Assembly (NCBI RefSeq): GCF_900112225.1
Contig: NZ_FOLD01000001.1
Location: forward strand, 124,001-188,000
Length of the DNA: 64,000 nt
Direction of reading: 5' to 3'
DNA from: Massilia yuzhufengensis
Lineage (GTDB): Bacteria > Pseudomonadota > Gammaproteobacteria > Burkholderiales > Burkholderiaceae_D
The notes beneath the pieces are model-generated. The model searched no databases and had not been told where the DNA came from. It saw only the letters and a program-made list of their open reading frames with translations. Positions 17,505 to 26,615 of this stretch are shown in pieces (within the stretch, counting starts at the first letter, position 1; the number at the start of each line of letters is the position of its first letter). Position numbers and translations under genes: made by a program.

Positions 17505-18326
17505 ATGAACCTGGAATCCCACTACGTCGATCTGCACGGCCTGCGCAAGTTCTATGTCAGCGCCGGCAGCGGCCCGGCCGTCATCCTGCTGCACGGTTTT
17601 CCCGATACCCACGAGATCTGGCGCCTTCAGCTGCCGGCGCTGGTCGCCAATGGCTACCGCGTCATTGCACCGGACATGCGCGGTTACGGCCGCACCGATG
17701 CGCCGGCCAGCGCGGGCGCCTACGCGATCGAATTCCTGTGCGCCGACATCCTGGGCCTGATGGATCACCTCGGCCTGGCCACGGCTTCTCTGGTCGGCCA
17801 TGACTGGGGCGGGCTGGTCGGCTGGCAGCTGTGCATGAATGCGCCGCAGCGCTTCGATCGGTTCGCCGCCTTGTCCACCGGCCACCCGGCGGCGATCGCG
17901 GCGGCGGGCGTGGCCCAGCAGATGCGCTTCTGGTATGTGCTGGGTTTCCTGATGCCGGTGGTGGCGGAACATGCGATCCGCGCCAACGACTGGTTCTTCC
18001 TGCGCCAGATGACCCGGCGCCCGGACCAGCTGGCGAGCTGGCGCGCGGCGCTGGAACCGGAAGGGCGCCTGACCGCGGCGCTGAACTATTACCGCGCCAA
18101 CCTCAAGCTGGGCCGGCCGCACAACTGGCGTCCGGTGCAGGTGCCGGTGATGGGCGTCTGGAGCGACCGCGACCCGGCGCTGGGCGAAAAGCAGATGCTC
18201 GATTCACTCCACCATTGCCGCAAGGGCTTCCGCTACGAGCGCCTGGCAGGGGCGGGGCACTGGATGCAGCTGTCCGCCACCGACCGCCTCAATGCGCTGC
18301 TGCTCGACTTCCTGCGCCCTTCATAG
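17505..18326 (+). CDS. Alpha/beta hydrolase, epoxide-hydrolase-like
   Basis: A 273-residue alpha/beta-hydrolase. The oxyanion motif HGFPD is at about residues 30-34. The nucleophile elbow is GHDWGG with Asp100 as nucleophile, which marks epoxide hydrolases and haloalkane dehalogenases, not esterases. The catalytic His is H252 in GAGHWMQ. HGFPD and RGYGRTDAP favour the epoxide hydrolase branch. It lies 33 bp after livM and probably shares its transcript; whether it acts on the imported compound is unknown. Its stop overlaps the convergent alcohol dehydrogenase remnant by a few bases. Confidence 0.85.
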   Translation: MNLESHYVDLHGLRKFYVSAGSGPAVILLHGFPDTHEIWRLQLPALVANGYRVIAPDMRGYGRTDAPASAGAYAIEFLCADILGLMDHLGLATASLVGHDWGGLVGWQLCMNAPQRFDRFAALSTGHPAAIAAAGVAQQMRFWYVLGFLMPVVAEHAIRANDWFFLRQMTRRPDQLASWRAALEPEGRLTAALNYYRANLKLGRPHNWRPVQVPVMGVWSDRDPALGEKQMLDSLHHCRKGFRYERLAGAGHWMQLSATDRLNALLLDFLRPS

Positions 18327-19287
18327 TGCCGCCGCATAGATCGTGCGTGCGTCGGCGCGCGTGACGTCGCGCGGGTTGTTCCCCAGCAGCCTGGTCTGCA
18401 GCATGGCATCGTCGGCCAGGCGATCGAGGTCTGCTTCCTGGATGCCGACCTGCTGCAGGGTCGTTTCGATGCCCGTGATCCTGGCGGTTTGTTGCATTGC
18501 ACCAATGAGCGCTGCGGCCCGCGCCTCGTCGCTTCCGCTCGCAAGCGGCGCCACGATGCCTGCCAGTTCCGCGTACCAGGTTGCCACCCTCTTCGCAAGC
18601 CCGGATCAGGTTGCGCGACAGCGACAGCGCCTCGCGCGCCAGCGCGTCCGACAAGAGATTCTTCTTGTGCCTGCTCGTAGAGGCTTCGATCGCATGCACC
18701 ATCGCATCGATGCCGGTGGCCGCCGTCACCAAGGGCGGCAAGCCCAGGGTCAGCGCCGCATCGAGGATGGCCAGGTCCGCATACAGTTGCGACGCGACCA
18801 CACCCGTCTTGCTGGTGGCGCCGGTCGTGACGATGGCGATGTTCGTGACTTCGGACCCAGTGCCGGCGGTGGTCGGGATCTGCGCAAGAGGCAGGCGCTT
18901 GCCCGCCACTTTGCCGATGCCGTACATGTCCGCCAGCGGCTGGCGGGTCCCGGCCAGCACGGCGACCAGCTTTGCCACGTCCATCGAGCTGCCACCGAAA
19001 CCAATCACCAGGTCGGCGTCATGGCGGCGCGCGGCGTCGGCGGCGTCGCGCACCACGGCTTCAGGCGGATCGGCGACCACGCCGGAGAAGACCGCCGGGG
19101 CCATGCCGGCCTGCTGCAGGCTGAGCAGCGGCAGTTCGAGAAGGCCGGTGCGCAGGAAGCCGGCATCGGTCACGATGAACGGCCGCCGCGCCCCAGGGAA
19201 GCGTTCCACCAGCACGTCGCCCAGGCGCTTGGTAACGCCGGCTTCGGACAGGATGCTGGCAACGGTGCTGAAAGCGAAAGCGGTCAT
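18321..19287 (-). pseudogene. Iron-containing alcohol dehydrogenase, internally deleted and frameshifted
   Basis: The reverse strand encodes an Fe-ADH (type III) up to about residue 234: NAD motif GFGGSSMDVAK near 97, TTAGTGSEVTN near 139, and metal ligands D194 and H198 in GIDAMVHA. After ...LIRACEEG the homology jumps frame near 18590 and resumes as ATWYAELAGIVAP, ending with the family-typical NNPRDVT C-terminus at 18321. Roughly 60 residues that should lie between are absent, and they normally carry the two remaining metal-binding His. Neither reading frame can make an active enzyme. A sequencing error could explain the frameshift but not the missing segment. Confidence 0.85.
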
Positions 19288-19350
19288 GCGGTGTCTCCTT
19301 GTTTTTTAGCGACAAGCTTACCGTACAATGCAGCCTCTGCATTCCTCCCA

Positions 19351-20133
19351 ATGTTTTCTCCCATGATTGATTTTGCTTGGCTCGGCGTCGCCGCCTTCAC
19401 GGCCGGCCTGGTCGATGCCGTCGTCGGCGGCGGTGGCCTGATCCAGATTCCCGCGATCTTTTCCGTGTTGCCCAAGGAGGTGCCGGCGACCCTGCTCGGT
19501 ACCAACAAGTTTGCCAGCATCTTCGGCACCAGCGCTGCGGCCGTGAACTACGCGCGCCGGGTAAGGGTGGCCTGGAGTACCGCGGCGCCGGCAGCCGCCG
19601 CGGCGTTTATCCTGTCCTTCGCTGGCGCCTGGACCGTGACCCGGGTGCCGGCCGACTTTGTACGTACGCTGCTGCCGATCGTCCTGGTGGCGGTCGCCGT
19701 GTACACCTTCCGCAAGAAGGACCTGGGTGCCGTACATGCGCCGGTGCATAGCGGCCTCGCCGAGCGCTACTGGGCCATCGGAATCGGCGCCGCCATCGGT
19801 TTCTATGACGGCTTCTTTGGGCCGGGTACCGGCAGCTTCCTGATCTTCCTGTTCGTGCGCTTCTTCGGCTTCGATTTCCTCAGTGCGTCGGCCGCGGCCA
19901 AGATCGTGAACGTTGCGTGCAACTTCTCGGCCCTGATGTGGTTCGGCTACAGCGGTCACCTGTTGTGGCAACTGGGCCTGATGATGGCGGTGTGCCAGGT
20001 GGGCGGTTCGCTGATCGGCACCAGGCTGGCGCTGAAACACGGCAGTGGTTTCGTACGTAAGCTATTCCTGGTGGTGGTGTCCGGCTTGATCCTCAAGACT
20101 GCCTACGATGCCTTCACCAAGATCGGTTGGTGA
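19351..20133 (+). CDS. TauE/SafE family membrane permease
   Basis: A 260-residue inner-membrane protein with about eight hydrophobic segments, of the TauE/SafE (formerly DUF81) family, associated with export of sulfite, sulfoacetate or other organic anions. The conserved internal-repeat motifs are AGLVDAVVGGGGLIQIPA near the N-terminus and GFYDGFFGPGTGSFLIF in the middle. An alternative start at 19363 gives 256 residues; neither has a clear ribosome-binding site. A hairpin terminator and the first parS site follow directly. Confidence 0.88.
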   Translation: MFSPMIDFAWLGVAAFTAGLVDAVVGGGGLIQIPAIFSVLPKEVPATLLGTNKFASIFGTSAAAVNYARRVRVAWSTAAPAAAAAFILSFAGAWTVTRVPADFVRTLLPIVLVAVAVYTFRKKDLGAVHAPVHSGLAERYWAIGIGAAIGFYDGFFGPGTGSFLIFLFVRFFGFDFLSASAAAKIVNVACNFSALMWFGYSGHLLWQLGLMMAVCQVGGSLIGTRLALKHGSGFVRKLFLVVVSGLILKTAYDAFTKIGW

Positions 20134-20134
20134 T

Positions 20135-20150
20135 TGTTCCACGTGAAACA
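20135..20150. promoter_or_regulatory. parS: parS centromere site 1
   Basis: TGTTCCACGTGAAACA, a 16-bp near-palindrome matching the bacterial parS consensus (TGTTTCACGTGAAACA) at 15 of 16 positions. It lies immediately after the stop of the TauE/SafE gene. ParB, encoded at 23829-24701, is the expected ligand. Confidence 0.93.
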
Positions 20151-20153
20151 ATG

Positions 20154-20176
20154 AAGCCGGGCTTGCCCGGCTTTTG
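20154..20176 (+). terminator. Rho-independent terminator between parS1 and parS2
   Basis: AAGCCGGGC and GCCCGGCTT form a compact hairpin followed by TTTTGTTTTT. It ends the TauE/SafE transcript before the parS cluster and mnmG. Confidence 0.75.
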
Positions 20177-20180
20177 TTTT

Positions 20181-20196
20181 TGTTCCACGTGAAACA
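20181..20196. promoter_or_regulatory. parS: parS centromere site 2
   Basis: TGTTCCACGTGAAACA, identical to site 1 and 46 bp from it (start to start). Confidence 0.93.
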
Positions 20197-20218
20197 ATCG
20201 TCGAACAGTCGAGCTAAC

Positions 20219-20234
20219 TGTTCCACGTGAAACA
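20219..20234. promoter_or_regulatory. parS: parS centromere site 3
   Basis: TGTTCCACGTGAAACA, identical to sites 1 and 2 and 38 bp from site 2. It lies about 50 bp upstream of a TATAAT (20284-20289) that is a plausible -10 box for mnmG, so ParB spreading could touch the mnmG promoter. Confidence 0.93.
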
Positions 20235-20321
20235 AAAAATGTCGTTTTAGGCGCCTTGCAGAGTCCTGCAAGAAAAAAGAATCTATAATCGCGCATTAGT
20301 CTCCTCGCCTCACTCCCAATC

Positions 20322-22265
20322 ATGCTATTTCCAACTGAATTCGACGTCATCGTCGTCGGCGGCGGCCATGCCGGTACCGAGGCTGCACTCGCGTCTGCAC
20401 GCACTGGTCAGAAGACCCTGCTGCTGACCCACAACATCGAAACACTGGGCGCGATGTCCTGCAACCCGTCCATTGGCGGCATCGGCAAGGGCCATCTGGT
20501 CAAGGAAGTCGATGCCCTCGGGGGCGCGATGGCCATCGCAACCGACGAGTCCGGTATCCAGTTCCGCATCCTGAACTCGTCCAAGGGTCCGGCCGTGCGC
20601 GCCACCCGCGCCCAGGCCGACCGCATCCTGTACAAGCAGGCCATCCGCTCGCGCCTGGAAAACCAGCCGAACCTGTGGCTGTTCCAGCAAGCCGTGGAAG
20701 ACTTGATGGTGGAGGGCGACCGCGTAGTCGGCGCCGTCACCCAGGTCGGACTGAGCTTCCGCGCCCGCGCCGTGGTCCTCACCGCCGGCACCTTCCTGGA
20801 TGGGAAGATCCACGTCGGCCTGCAGAACTATTCCGGCGGCCGCGCCGGCGACCCGCCCGCCGTATCGCTGTCGGCGCGCCTGAAAGAGCTGAAACTGCCG
20901 CAGGGCCGCCTGAAAACCGGCACGCCGCCCCGTATCGACGGCCGCAGCATCGACTTTTCCGTGCTGGCCGAACAACCGGGCGACCTCGATCCGGTACCGG
21001 TGTTCTCGGTCATGGGCAATGCCGCCATGCACCCGCGCCAGGTGCCGTGCTGGGTGACGCACACCAACGAACGTACCCACGACATCATCCGCAACGGTCT
21101 CGACCGCAGTCCGATGTACACCGGCGTCATCGAAGGCATGGGTCCGCGTTATTGTCCATCGATCGAAGACAAGATCCACCGCTTCGCGTCGAAAGAATCG
21201 CACCAGATTTTCCTGGAGCCGGAAGGCCTCACCACCAACGAGTTCTACCCGAACGGGATCTCGACCAGCCTGCCGTTCGACGTGCAGCTGGCGCTGGTGC
21301 GCTCGATGAAGGGCATGGAAAACGCTTTTATTTTGCGTCCCGGCTATGCGATCGAATACGACTATTTCGACCCGCGTGGCCTGAAGGCCTCGCTGGAAAC
21401 CAAGGCGATCAAGGGCCTGTTCTTCGCCGGCCAGATCAACGGCACCACCGGCTACGAAGAAGCGGCGGCGCAAGGCTTGCTCGCCGGCCTGAACGCCGCA
21501 CTGCAGACCAAGGGCGAGGAAGCCTGGACCCCGGGCCGTTCCGAAGCCTACCTGGGCGTGCTGGTCGACGACCTTACCACCCAGGGCGTGGCCGAGCCTT
21601 ACCGCATGTTCACCAGCCGCGCCGAGTACAGGCTGTCGCTGCGCGAAGACAATGCCGACATGCGCCTGACTGAAATCGGCCGCAAGCTCGGCATTGTGGG
21701 CGACGCCCAGTGGGCCGCCTTCGAGACCAAGCGCGAGTCGGTGGCGCGCGAGCTCGAGCGCCTGCGCGCCACCTGGGTCAATCCGCGCATCCTGGCAGCC
21801 GCCGAATCCGAGCGCGTGGTGGGGCAGGCGATCGAGCGCGAGTACAACCTGGCGGACCTGCTGCGCCGGCCGAACGTGCAGTACGATACCCTGATGAGCA
21901 TGACCGGCATCGAAGGCCAGCCGCTGGCGGGTCCCGGGGTCGAGGACCCGGCCGTGCGCGAACAGGTGGAAATCCAGCTGAAATACGCCGGCTACATCGA
22001 CCGCCAGGCGCGCGAAGTGGAGCGCCACGACCACTACGAAAACCTGAAGCTGCCCGAGAACCTGGATTACCTGGAGATCGGCGCGCTGTCCTTCGAGGTG
22101 CGCCAGAAGCTCGACAAGCAGCGTCCGGAAACCCTGGGCCAGGCATCGCGCATCTCGGGCGTGACCCCGGCAGCGATCTCGCTGCTGCTGGTGCACCTGA
22201 AAAAGCGCGGCGCCAAGGGCTTTACCAACCCCGATACCAATAACAATACGGAGCTGGCGCAATGA
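20322..22265 (+). CDS. mnmG: tRNA uridine-5-carboxymethylaminomethyl modification enzyme MnmG
   Basis: A 647-residue FAD-dependent enzyme (GidA). With MnmE it installs the cmnm5 group on the wobble uridine of several tRNAs. The N-terminal FAD motif is [15 protein letters not shown] at about residues 9-23. Conserved signature [17 protein letters not shown] lies near 53, and the [10 protein letters not shown] stretch near 199-208. The C-terminal helical MnmE/tRNA-binding domain contains [16 protein letters not shown]. Length is typical. It is the first gene after the parS cluster, and its stop overlaps the rsmG start by 4 bp (ATGA). Confidence 0.97.
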   Translation: MLFPTEFDVIVVGGGHAGTEAALASARTGQKTLLLTHNIETLGAMSCNPSIGGIGKGHLVKEVDALGGAMAIATDESGIQFRILNSSKGPAVRATRAQADRILYKQAIRSRLENQPNLWLFQQAVEDLMVEGDRVVGAVTQVGLSFRARAVVLTAGTFLDGKIHVGLQNYSGGRAGDPPAVSLSARLKELKLPQGRLKTGTPPRIDGRSIDFSVLAEQPGDLDPVPVFSVMGNAAMHPRQVPCWVTHTNERTHDIIRNGLDRSPMYTGVIEGMGPRYCPSIEDKIHRFASKESHQIFLEPEGLTTNEFYPNGISTSLPFDVQLALVRSMKGMENAFILRPGYAIEYDYFDPRGLKASLETKAIKGLFFAGQINGTTGYEEAAAQGLLAGLNAALQTKGEEAWTPGRSEAYLGVLVDDLTTQGVAEPYRMFTSRAEYRLSLREDNADMRLTEIGRKLGIVGDAQWAAFETKRESVARELERLRATWVNPRILAAAESERVVGQAIEREYNLADLLRRPNVQYDTLMSMTGIEGQPLAGPGVEDPAVREQVEIQLKYAGYIDRQAREVERHDHYENLKLPENLDYLEIGALSFEVRQKLDKQRPETLGQASRISGVTPAAISLLLVHLKKRGAKGFTNPDTNNNTELAQ

Positions 22266-22909
22266 AGTATTTCGACCGCGCCGCGCTGGCGCAAGTGCTG
22301 GCGGACGGCGTCAAGGAAATGGCTCTTGCGGTCACGCCGGCGCAGCAGGAGCAGCTGCTCGACTACCTGGCGCTGATGAACAAATGGAACAGCGTCTATA
22401 ACCTGACCTCGCTGCGCGACCCGATGCAGATGGTGACCCACCACCTGCTCGATTCGCTGGCCGCGGTACCGGCCTTCGCCGGCGCGCAGAACGTACTGGA
22501 TGTCGGGGCAGGGGGCGGATTGCCCGGGATCGTGCTGGCGATCAGCCGGCCGGACATGAAAGTGGCCATGATCGACACCGTGCACAAGAAGACCGCCTTC
22601 CTCAAGCAGGTGAAGGCGGAGCTGGAACTGTCCAACGTCACCGTGCACACGATGAAGGTGCAGGACCTGCAGGTGAGCGACAAATTCGACGTGATTACCT
22701 CGCGCGCTTTTGCCGACCTGTCCGATTTCCTGGAATGGTCGGGTCACCTGTTGGCGGAGGGCGGCAAATTCATCGCCCTGAAAGGCACGGCGCCACCGGA
22801 AGAGCAGGAGCGGATTCCGGCCCCATGGAAAGTGACCGGATTACAGCCATTGCAGGTGCCAAGGCTGGAAGCGGAGCGCCACCTGGTTTTCGTCGAGCGA
22901 TCCAAGTAA
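22262..22909 (+). CDS. rsmG: 16S rRNA (guanine-527-N7)-methyltransferase RsmG
   Basis: A 215-residue SAM-dependent methyltransferase (GidB) that makes m7G527 in 16S rRNA; loss gives low-level streptomycin resistance in other bacteria. The SAM-binding motif [17 protein letters not shown] is at about residues 79-95, and [10 protein letters not shown] corresponds to the catalytic-face motif. It is coupled to mnmG by a 4-bp overlap, the classical gidA-gidB pair. Confidence 0.96.
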   Translation: MKYFDRAALAQVLADGVKEMALAVTPAQQEQLLDYLALMNKWNSVYNLTSLRDPMQMVTHHLLDSLAAVPAFAGAQNVLDVGAGGGLPGIVLAISRPDMKVAMIDTVHKKTAFLKQVKAELELSNVTVHTMKVQDLQVSDKFDVITSRAFADLSDFLEWSGHLLAEGGKFIALKGTAPPEEQERIPAPWKVTGLQPLQVPRLEAERHLVFVERSK

Positions 22910-22918
22910 ACAAAATAA

Positions 22919-22988
22919 ACCGTATAAATCGTTTATACCGTTTATACAATACGAACCGTTAAAATGGTTTGTACGGTATGAACGGTAT
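22919..22988. promoter_or_regulatory. Cluster of ACCGT half-sites upstream of parA
   Basis: In 70 bp of AT-rich DNA between rsmG and parA there are five ACCGT(A/T)TA-like words. Three are forward (ACCGTATA at 22919, ACCGTTTA at 22937, ACCGTTAA at 22955) and two inverted (TACGGTAT at 22972, AACGGTAT at 22981). The first two form an imperfect palindrome. This looks like an operator for the parAB promoter, possibly bound by ParA or ParB; the binder is a guess. Confidence 0.4.
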
Positions 22989-23036
22989 AGAGTCTTGCTC
23001 ACTGCAGCGTAGCATTGCACCCACGGATAACAACAG

Positions 23037-23807
23037 ATGGCGAAGATTTTTTGCGTAGCGAACCAGAAGGGCGGAGTCGGCAAGACCACCACCAGCGTCA
23101 ACCTGTCGGCGGGCCTGGCCAAGCTTGACCAGCGCGTGCTGCTGGTCGACCTCGACCCACAGGGCAATGCCACCATGGGCGCGGGCATCAACAAGGCCTC
23201 GCTCCAGTCCTCGATCTACCAGGTGCTGCTGGGCGAGGCCGACGTGTCCACCGCGCGCCTGCGCTCGGAAGCGGGGCGCTTCGACGTGCTGCCCGCCAAC
23301 CGCGAGCTGGCCGGCGCCGAAGTGGAGATGGTCTCGCTCGAAAACCGCGAGCGCCTGCTCAAGGACGCGCTGGCCGCGGTGGACCAGGACTACGACTTCA
23401 TCCTGATCGATTGCCCGCCGGCGCTGTCGCTGCTCACCCTCAACGGCTTGTGCTCGGCGCACGGCGTGATCATCCCGATGCAGTGCGAGTACTACGCGCT
23501 CGAGGGCCTGTCCGACCTGGTCAACACGATCAAGAAGGTGCACGCCAACCTCAATACCGACCTGAAGATCATCGGCCTGCTGCGGGTGATGTTCGATCCG
23601 CGCATGACGCTGTCGCAGCAGGTATCGGGCCAGCTCGAGCAGCACTTCGGCGACAAGGTGTTCAAGACCATCATCCCGCGCAACGTGCGCCTGGCCGAAG
23701 CGCCGTCCTACGGCATTCCCGGCGTCGTGTTCGACCCGTCGTCCAAGGGCGCCCAGGCGTACATCGCCTTCGGCGCCGAAATGGTCGAGCGCATCAAGAC
23801 CATGTAA
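23037..23807 (+). CDS. parA: Chromosome partitioning ATPase ParA
   Basis: A 256-residue ParA/Soj ATPase driving segregation of the origin region. It starts MAKIFCVANQKGGVGKTTTS, carrying the deviant Walker A (KGGVGKTT, residues 11-18) with its signature Lys. Walker B-like FILIDCPPALSLLTLNGL lies at about 121-138. It lacks the N-terminal HTH of plasmid ParA proteins, fitting the chromosomal type. parB follows after 21 bp and three parS sites lie 2.8 kb upstream, giving a complete ParABS system. Confidence 0.97.
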   Translation: MAKIFCVANQKGGVGKTTTSVNLSAGLAKLDQRVLLVDLDPQGNATMGAGINKASLQSSIYQVLLGEADVSTARLRSEAGRFDVLPANRELAGAEVEMVSLENRERLLKDALAAVDQDYDFILIDCPPALSLLTLNGLCSAHGVIIPMQCEYYALEGLSDLVNTIKKVHANLNTDLKIIGLLRVMFDPRMTLSQQVSGQLEQHFGDKVFKTIIPRNVRLAEAPSYGIPGVVFDPSSKGAQAYIAFGAEMVERIKTM

Positions 23808-23828
23808 TTACAGAAAGCTGACACAGAA

Positions 23829-24701
23829 ATGGCAACCAAAAAACTGAAAGGCCTCGGCCGCGGACTCGACGCACTGCTTGGCGGCGACAGCGAGCCGGCG
23901 CAAGCCAAGGCGCCCTCGTCGCTGGCGATCACCCAGATCCAGGCCGGCAAGTACCAGCCGCGTACCCGCATGGACGAAACCTCGCTGAGCGAACTGGCCG
24001 CGTCGATCAAGACCCAGGGCATCATGCAACCGGTGCTGGTGCGTCCGCTGGCGGCGGGCTCGCCGGTACCTTACGAGATCATCGCCGGCGAACGGCGCTT
24101 CCGCGCGGCGCAAATGGCCGGGCTGGACGAGATTCCGGTGCTGGTGCGCGACGTCGACGACCAGTCCGCCGCCGCGATGGCCCTGATCGAGAACATCCAG
24201 CGCGAAGACCTGAATCCGCTGGAAGAAGCGCAAGGCATCCAGCGCCTGATCAACGATTTTCAGTTTACCCACGAACAGGCGGCGGCCGCCGTCGGCCGCT
24301 CGCGCAGCGCGGTGTCGAACCTGCTGCGCCTGATCAACCTGGCCTCGCCCGTGCAAACCATGCTGATGGCCGGCGACATCGACATGGGCCACGCCCGCGC
24401 CCTGCTGGCGGTGGACAGCGCCCAGCAGATCACGCTGGCCAACCAGGTCATCGCCAAGCGCCTGTCGGTGCGCGAAACCGAGAAGCTCGTCGCACGGGCG
24501 ATCGAAGACCAGGCCAGCCCGGCAGCAGCGTCGCGCGCCAAGGACAAGCCGGGCGACATCGTGCGCCTGGAAGAAGAATTGTCGGATAAGCTCGCCACCC
24601 CGGTGATGTTCAAGATGGGGACGAAGGGCAAGGGGCAGCTGATCATCGACTTCGCCGACCTGGATATCCTGGATGGGGTCCTGGCCCGCTTGCGTGCGTG
24701 A
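23829..24701 (+). CDS. parB: Chromosome partitioning protein ParB
   Basis: A 290-residue ParB/Spo0J CTPase-clamp protein that binds parS and spreads. The N-terminal ParA-stimulating tail is KKLKGLGRGLDALLGG. The ParB/Srx domain includes GERRFRAAQMAG (box II, CTP site, about residues 87-98) and ALIENIQREDLNPLEEAQG (box III). The central HTH lies around THEQAAAAVGRSRSAVSNLL. A C-terminal dimerisation segment ends the protein. Its partner sites are the three parS copies at 20135-20234. Confidence 0.97.
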   Translation: MATKKLKGLGRGLDALLGGDSEPAQAKAPSSLAITQIQAGKYQPRTRMDETSLSELAASIKTQGIMQPVLVRPLAAGSPVPYEIIAGERRFRAAQMAGLDEIPVLVRDVDDQSAAAMALIENIQREDLNPLEEAQGIQRLINDFQFTHEQAAAAVGRSRSAVSNLLRLINLASPVQTMLMAGDIDMGHARALLAVDSAQQITLANQVIAKRLSVRETEKLVARAIEDQASPAAASRAKDKPGDIVRLEEELSDKLATPVMFKMGTKGKGQLIIDFADLDILDGVLARLRA

Positions 24702-24703
24702 AT

Positions 24704-24735
24704 CGTAGGGTGGTCGGGTCCTCCCGGCCGCGCGT
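24704..24735 (+). repeat. Dispersed palindromic repeat, family B, copy 2
   Basis: CGTAGGGTGGTCGGGTCCTC followed by CCGGCCGCGCGT, directly after the parB stop. It is a diverged copy of the motif after putA, and is paired with an inverted copy 44 bp further on. The two could form a long hairpin that ends the parAB transcript. Confidence 0.6.
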
Positions 24736-24778
24736 CCGGCAGGTGTATGCATGCCACAACCCAGGCCATGCCGGCACC

Positions 24779-24815
24779 GGTTGAACGCGCGGTCGGCGTA
24801 GCCGACCACCCTACG
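24779..24815 (-). repeat. Dispersed palindromic repeat, family B, copy 3 (inverted)
   Basis: On the reverse strand this reads CGTAGGGTGGTCGGCTACGC followed by CGACCGCGCGTTCAACC, which matches the copy at 7261-7297 with few differences. It is the inverted partner of the copy at 24704. Confidence 0.65.
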
Positions 24816-24933
24816 AACAACACCCGGCTCACATGCATATGTGACGGTTAAGTTACTGAAAAGATAGGCTTTTCACCCGCTCGGGTGTTGCTTTCTGCGC
24901 ATCTTTACGGGGCAGTTATAAGCTCGGAATCGT

Positions 24934-24963
24934 TTGACTCGCGTCCGTATAACCACTTATAAT
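24934..24963 (+). promoter_or_regulatory. Sigma-70-like promoter of the ATP synthase operon
   Basis: TTGACT (24934-24939), 18 nt, TATAAT (24958-24963). One mismatch in the -35 and a perfect -10. A transcript would start near 24970, about 60 bp before the atpI ATG, matching the need for strong constitutive expression of F1F0. Confidence 0.75.
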
Positions 24964-25029
24964 CCCGCTGATTCGTGTAATTACCACACCGTAACTCGTC
25001 CCAATGCGCTAGCGCGGAATAACAAGAAC

Positions 25030-25368
25030 ATGCTGCGCATCGTTTCCCTGCAATTGTTGGCAACGGTAGTCGTCGGCCTCATCGCCGCGCTGCTGGGGGG
25101 ACTGGCTGCGATGTTTTCGGCAATATTGGGTGGTTTGTGCTGTGTTGTGCCCAACGCGATCATGGCAGCGCGCCTGTTCGCCGGCACCAAGACGCCGGGC
25201 GGGGCGAATCCTGCGACATTCTTCATCTGGGAATTTGTAAAGATTGCATTGACGGTCGCGCTCCTGTTCGCAACCGCCACGCTGTACCACGATCTGAACT
25301 GGCTGGCGCTGATCGCCGGGTTCATCGTGGCGCTGAAAAGTTACATCATCTTATTATTTAGGCACTGA
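25030..25368 (+). CDS. atpI: ATP synthase subunit I
   Basis: A 112-residue hydrophobic protein at the head of the atp operon. AtpI is a non-structural assembly factor that helps build the c-ring. Four hydrophobic segments are visible: around [60 protein letters not shown] and [18 protein letters not shown]. The ATG at 25030 is preferred; a longer frame reaching 24934 would overlap the promoter. It ends 1 bp before atpB. Confidence 0.88.
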   Translation: MLRIVSLQLLATVVVGLIAALLGGLAAMFSAILGGLCCVVPNAIMAARLFAGTKTPGGANPATFFIWEFVKIALTVALLFATATLYHDLNWLALIAGFIVALKSYIILLFRH

Positions 25369-25369
25369 C

Positions 25370-26218
25370 ATGACGAGTCCAACCGTAGAAGGCGCAGCAG
25401 CAGCATCGCATGCGGCCCCGACCCCATCAGAGTACATCACCCACCACCTGGGTCACTTGACGAACAAGCACCAGGATTTCGTGGTGGACTTCAGTGTCTT
25501 CAACTACGACACGATCTTCTGGTCGATCTTTGCCGGCGTGCTGGGCAGCTTCGTCATGTGGCTGGCCGCGCGCAAGGCCACCTCGGGCGTGCCGGGCCGT
25601 TTCCAGGCCGCTGTGGAAATGCTGGTTGAAATGGTCGAAGACCAGTCGAAATCGATCGTGCACGGCGACCGCAGCTTCATCGCGCCGCTGGCCCTGACCG
25701 TGTTCGTCTGGGTCGCCATCATGAACTCGCTCGACTTCCTGCCAGTCGACATGTTCGCCGCCCTGTTCAACGTGCTGGGCGTGGAAAACATGTTCCCGTA
25801 TCACCGCGTGGTCCCGACCGCCGACCTGAACGGCACCCTGGGCATTTCGCTTGGCGTGCTGGCACTGATGCTGTACTACAGCGTCAAGATCAAGGGCCTG
25901 GGCGGCTTCATCCACGAACTGTTCGCCGCACCGTTCGGCATCTGGATGGCGCCGTTCAACCTGCTCCTGAATATCATCGAATATGCAGCAAAAACCGTGT
26001 CGCTGGGTATGCGACTGTTCGGCAACATGTACGCCGGTGAGCTGCTGTTCCTCTTGATTGCTCTGCTCGGCTCTATGGCCACTGCATTCGGTGTGATTGG
26101 TCACATCATTGCAGGTTCGATCTGGGCGATCTTCCACATCCTGATCGTGTTCCTGCAGGCATTCATTTTCATGATGCTGACGCTGGTGTATATCGGTCAG
26201 GCCCATGAAGGCCACTGA
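25370..26218 (+). CDS. atpB: ATP synthase F0 subunit a
   Basis: A 282-residue membrane subunit forming the two proton half-channels against the c-ring. The essential Arg is R215 in [17 protein letters not shown], the most conserved stretch of the family. [20 protein letters not shown] and the C-terminal hydrophobic helices match the five-helix topology. The N-terminal 35 residues are longer and more polar than in E. coli, as is usual in Burkholderiales. Confidence 0.97.
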   Translation: MTSPTVEGAAAASHAAPTPSEYITHHLGHLTNKHQDFVVDFSVFNYDTIFWSIFAGVLGSFVMWLAARKATSGVPGRFQAAVEMLVEMVEDQSKSIVHGDRSFIAPLALTVFVWVAIMNSLDFLPVDMFAALFNVLGVENMFPYHRVVPTADLNGTLGISLGVLALMLYYSVKIKGLGGFIHELFAAPFGIWMAPFNLLLNIIEYAAKTVSLGMRLFGNMYAGELLFLLIALLGSMATAFGVIGHIIAGSIWAIFHILIVFLQAFIFMMLTLVYIGQAHEGH

Positions 26219-26301
26219 TCGGCGCCGCAAGCATCGAACAGATAGTGGTTGTAAAGAAGTTGTAGCTTTTAATCTAGTTTTTAATTTAACTTTTGGAGTA
26301 A

Positions 26302-26544
<243 letters not shown>

Positions 26545-26567
26545 TCAAGCACGTTTTGATCTGAAGA

Positions 26568-26597
26568 GCCGAACCCTCCCGGTTCGGCATCCGTTTT
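26568..26597 (+). promoter_or_regulatory. Intercistronic stem-loop between atpE and atpF
   Basis: GCCGAACC and GGTTCGGC form a perfect 8-bp stem with loop CTCCC, followed after five bases by TTTTT. It may act as a leaky terminator or a 3' stabiliser of the atpE message, which would help make c-subunit in excess over b. The role is inferred. Confidence 0.6.
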
Positions 26598-26615
26598 TGT
26601 GAGAAGGAATTTAAC

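Noticed and set aside
18343-19350. A long N-terminal extension that would fuse upstream sequence to the TauE/SafE permease
   Set aside because: The extension is antisense to the alcohol dehydrogenase remnant and lacks homology character; the permease starts at 19351 or 19363.
20325-22262. A 645-codon open frame antisense to mnmG, and similar long antisense frames under atpA, pabBC and kup
   Set aside because: All are frame shadows of strongly conserved genes; none has a ribosome-binding site or recognisable protein motif.
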